The translations under genes and the position numbers were made by a program. A DNA stretch of 64,000 nt from contig NZ_JACHIU010000001.1 in NCBI RefSeq assembly GCF_014207705.1, positions 3,402,501-3,466,500 of the forward strand, given 5' to 3'. Source of the DNA: Sphaerisporangium rubeum (GTDB taxonomy: Bacteria > Actinomycetota > Actinomycetes > Streptosporangiales > Streptosporangiaceae). This document shows positions 62,992-64,000 of this stretch, piece after piece; within the stretch, counting starts at the first letter, position 1; each line of letters opens with the position of its first letter. The notes below the pieces were generated by a model. It searched no databases, was not told the DNA's origin, and saw nothing but the letters and a program-made list of their open reading frames with translations.

Positions 62992-63005
62992 CAACCCATG
63001 GGTTG
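62992..63005. promoter_or_regulatory. 14-bp palindrome CAACCCATGGGTTG in a convergent gap
   Basis: A perfect palindrome in an AT-rich patch between two convergent genes, so it is not upstream of any start codon. It may be a protein-binding or recombination site; no function can be assigned. Confidence 0.4.
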
Positions 63006-63018
63006 CGTCAAGAGTTAG

Positions 63019-63342
63019 TCACGACCCGATCTCGCGTCGGTGGCGTGGTATCTCGTTTTGGTTAGGTTTTTCGGCGTCGTCGAAGACCGAGTTCACGGCG
63101 CGGTTCGGCTGGTTGGCGCCGAGCACCGCGAAGTAGGGGAGGAAGATCGCCCCGGCCACGAACAGCAGGCGGATGGGCCACGGGACGGTCAGCACGACGG
63201 CCAGCACGAGGCATACCGTTCGGATACCCATCTGGATGAAATAGATCTTTTCGCGCCGGCCGATGTCGGCCGTCAGCGACGGCTGTGCGTCGGTGACCTG
63301 ATGTACGACCCTGCGGTCGCGCCTGACCTTCACACCACCCAC
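63019..63342 (-). CDS. DUF3099-family small membrane protein
   Basis: A 107-residue protein with two membrane helices (about 40-75: VCLVLAVVLTVPWPIRLLFV and the next segment) after the conserved SLTADIGRREKIYF start region. Member of the actinobacterial DUF3099 family, role unknown. GTG 63342 or GTG 63333 may be the start. Confidence 0.82.
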   Translation of the reverse strand: MGGVKVRRDRRVVHQVTDAQPSLTADIGRREKIYFIQMGIRTVCLVLAVVLTVPWPIRLLFVAGAIFLPYFAVLGANQPNRAVNSVFDDAEKPNQNEIPRHRREIGS

Positions 63343-63433
63343 GGTAGCCCGGCGGCGGACCGGGGTGGCAGGCGGTCCCGCGGGCAGGGGGTCATACGAT
63401 CAAGTGAGGGCCAGCCGTGTGAGGAGACACAGG

Positions 63434-63646
63434 ATGACGGATCGTACGTACCGAGTGACCGAGATCGTCGGCACGTCCGCCGAAAGCGTGGACCAGGCGA
63501 TCAGGAACGGCGTCCGCCGCGCCGCCGAGACCCTGCGCCACCTCGACTGGTTCGAGGTCACCGAGGTGCGCGGCCACATCCAGGACGGCGAGATCGGCCA
63601 CTTCCAGGTCGGCATGAAGGTCGGCTTCCGCCTGGAGGACTCCTGA
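63434..63646 (+). CDS. Dodecin family flavin-binding protein
   Basis: A 70-residue dodecin that forms a hollow dodecamer binding flavins (or CoA). The core YRVTEIVGTSAESVDQAI and WFEVTEVRGHI with the flavin-stacking Trp are present. ATG 63434 follows GAGGAG. Confidence 0.93.
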   Translation: MTDRTYRVTEIVGTSAESVDQAIRNGVRRAAETLRHLDWFEVTEVRGHIQDGEIGHFQVGMKVGFRLEDS

Positions 63647-63664
63647 AGCGGACGTGACCGGCGC

Positions 63665-63690
63665 GACCGGGCCGTGCGGACGGCCCGGTC
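63665..63690. terminator. Terminator after dodecin
   Basis: A perfect 11-bp stem (63665-63675 with 63680-63690) with a 4-nt loop, 18 nt after the dodecin stop. Confidence 0.75.
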
Positions 63691-63780
63691 CTCGGGTGCT
63701 CATGCCTGTGGTCCCGGAAGGACGCGCGGCGCCGGACCAACGCACCGGGTCCGCGTGGACGGCCGGCCCGGCGGCGCGCG

Positions 63781-64000
63781 TCAGTTGGCTTGGCTGACGG
63801 TTGACATGTTGAAGTCGGGGATCCGGATGGCGGGCATGATGGCGCGGGTGAAGTAGTCGTTCCACTCGCGGGGGAGGGTCTGCTGTTCGGCGCCGATCTC
63901 GGTCATGCGGCCGAGCAGGTCCACGGGGCTTTCGTTGAAGCGGAAGTTGTTGACCTCGCCGACGATCTCGCCGTGCTCGACGAGGTACACGCCGTCGCGG
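63781..64000 (-). CDS. TldD/PmbA-family metallopeptidase, C-terminal end (cut by window edge)
   Basis: The last ~72 residues of a TldD/PmbA (U62) protein: the family strand GVYLVEHGEIVGEVNNFRFNE followed by SPVDLLGRMTEIGAE. These proteases mature peptide products or toxins; a TldD/TldE pair is usual, so a partner gene is expected to the right. The N-terminus and the catalytic HExxxH region lie outside the window. Confidence 0.85.
   Translation of the reverse strand, partial: RDGVYLVEHGEIVGEVNNFRFNESPVDLLGRMTEIGAEQQTLPREWNDYFTRAIMPAIRIPDFNMSTVSQAN

Overview
The window is a contiguous 64-kb piece of a very GC-rich, gene-dense chromosome. The gene content points to a filamentous actinomycete, most likely of the Streptosporangiales/Streptomyces side of the Actinobacteria: an actinobacterial-type IHF, a Gbn-like GATC-binding protein, an acVLRF1 eRF1-like protein, a SufR-led suf operon, CebR-type and xylanase-type sugar operators, and frequent GTG/TTG starts. 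No tRNA, rRNA, CRISPR array, prophage or intact insertion sequence was seen. Genus assignment is inference.

Layout. 0-10 kb: the start of transketolase (left edge), haem biosynthesis (ctaB, ctaA), an FAD amine oxidase, a PrsW-like membrane protease, a secreted AA10/CBM2 protein lacking both copper-ligand histidines, and an aldehyde dehydrogenase. 10-16 kb: an RsbW-like ATPase, a receiver-only regulator, a divergent NarL-type response regulator and histidine kinase, an EamA exporter and an ABC-2 exporter. 17-24 kb: the complete suf operon sufR-B-D-Rieske-C-S-U-T, with an ACACT-N5-TGTGA SufR site over the sufR start and an IdeR/DmdR-like iron box upstream. The order tkt/ctaB/ctaA/ABC exporter/suf matches the Mycobacterium Rv1449c-Rv1466 neighbourhood. 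24-36 kb: a DEAD-box helicase with a structured leader, a LacI regulator divergent from a GH2 beta-mannosidase with paired operators, hisE-hisG, a degenerate EAL protein, acVLRF1, an ABC-F ATPase with a TTA codon and low-GC patches, Gbn and an enoyl-CoA hydratase. 36-55 kb: an ABC exporter, sulfotransferase, LD-carboxypeptidase, GH15 trehalase-like enzyme, YczE with a divergent MocR regulator, a POT peptide transporter, acyl-CoA ligase, secreted proteins, a second-context IHF, an M14 carboxypeptidase, TspO and a DeaD-type helicase.

55-64 kb: a phenolic-lipid-like operon (GT4 glycosyltransferase, type III PKS, ICMT-like methyltransferase, FAD reductase/hydroxylase), then moaA-mobA-DUF6457, DUF3099, dodecin and the end of a TldD/PmbA gene. 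This end is unusually rich in tandem repeats. A 23-bp array starts at a stop codon and a 161-bp array follows it. Two 27-bp arrays lie inside and just before the FAD gene, and a 36-bp array forms the start of mobA. Three of these are built on gene boundaries and copy the start or stop codon itself. One has created a 79-codon spacer ORF that keeps ATGA overlaps with both neighbours.

Most interesting items: the boundary minisatellites, the 161-bp array, the brace-less AA10 protein beside orphan CebR/xylanase-type operators, the dual iron/Fe-S control region of suf, and the TTA codon and low-GC patches of the ABC-F gene.
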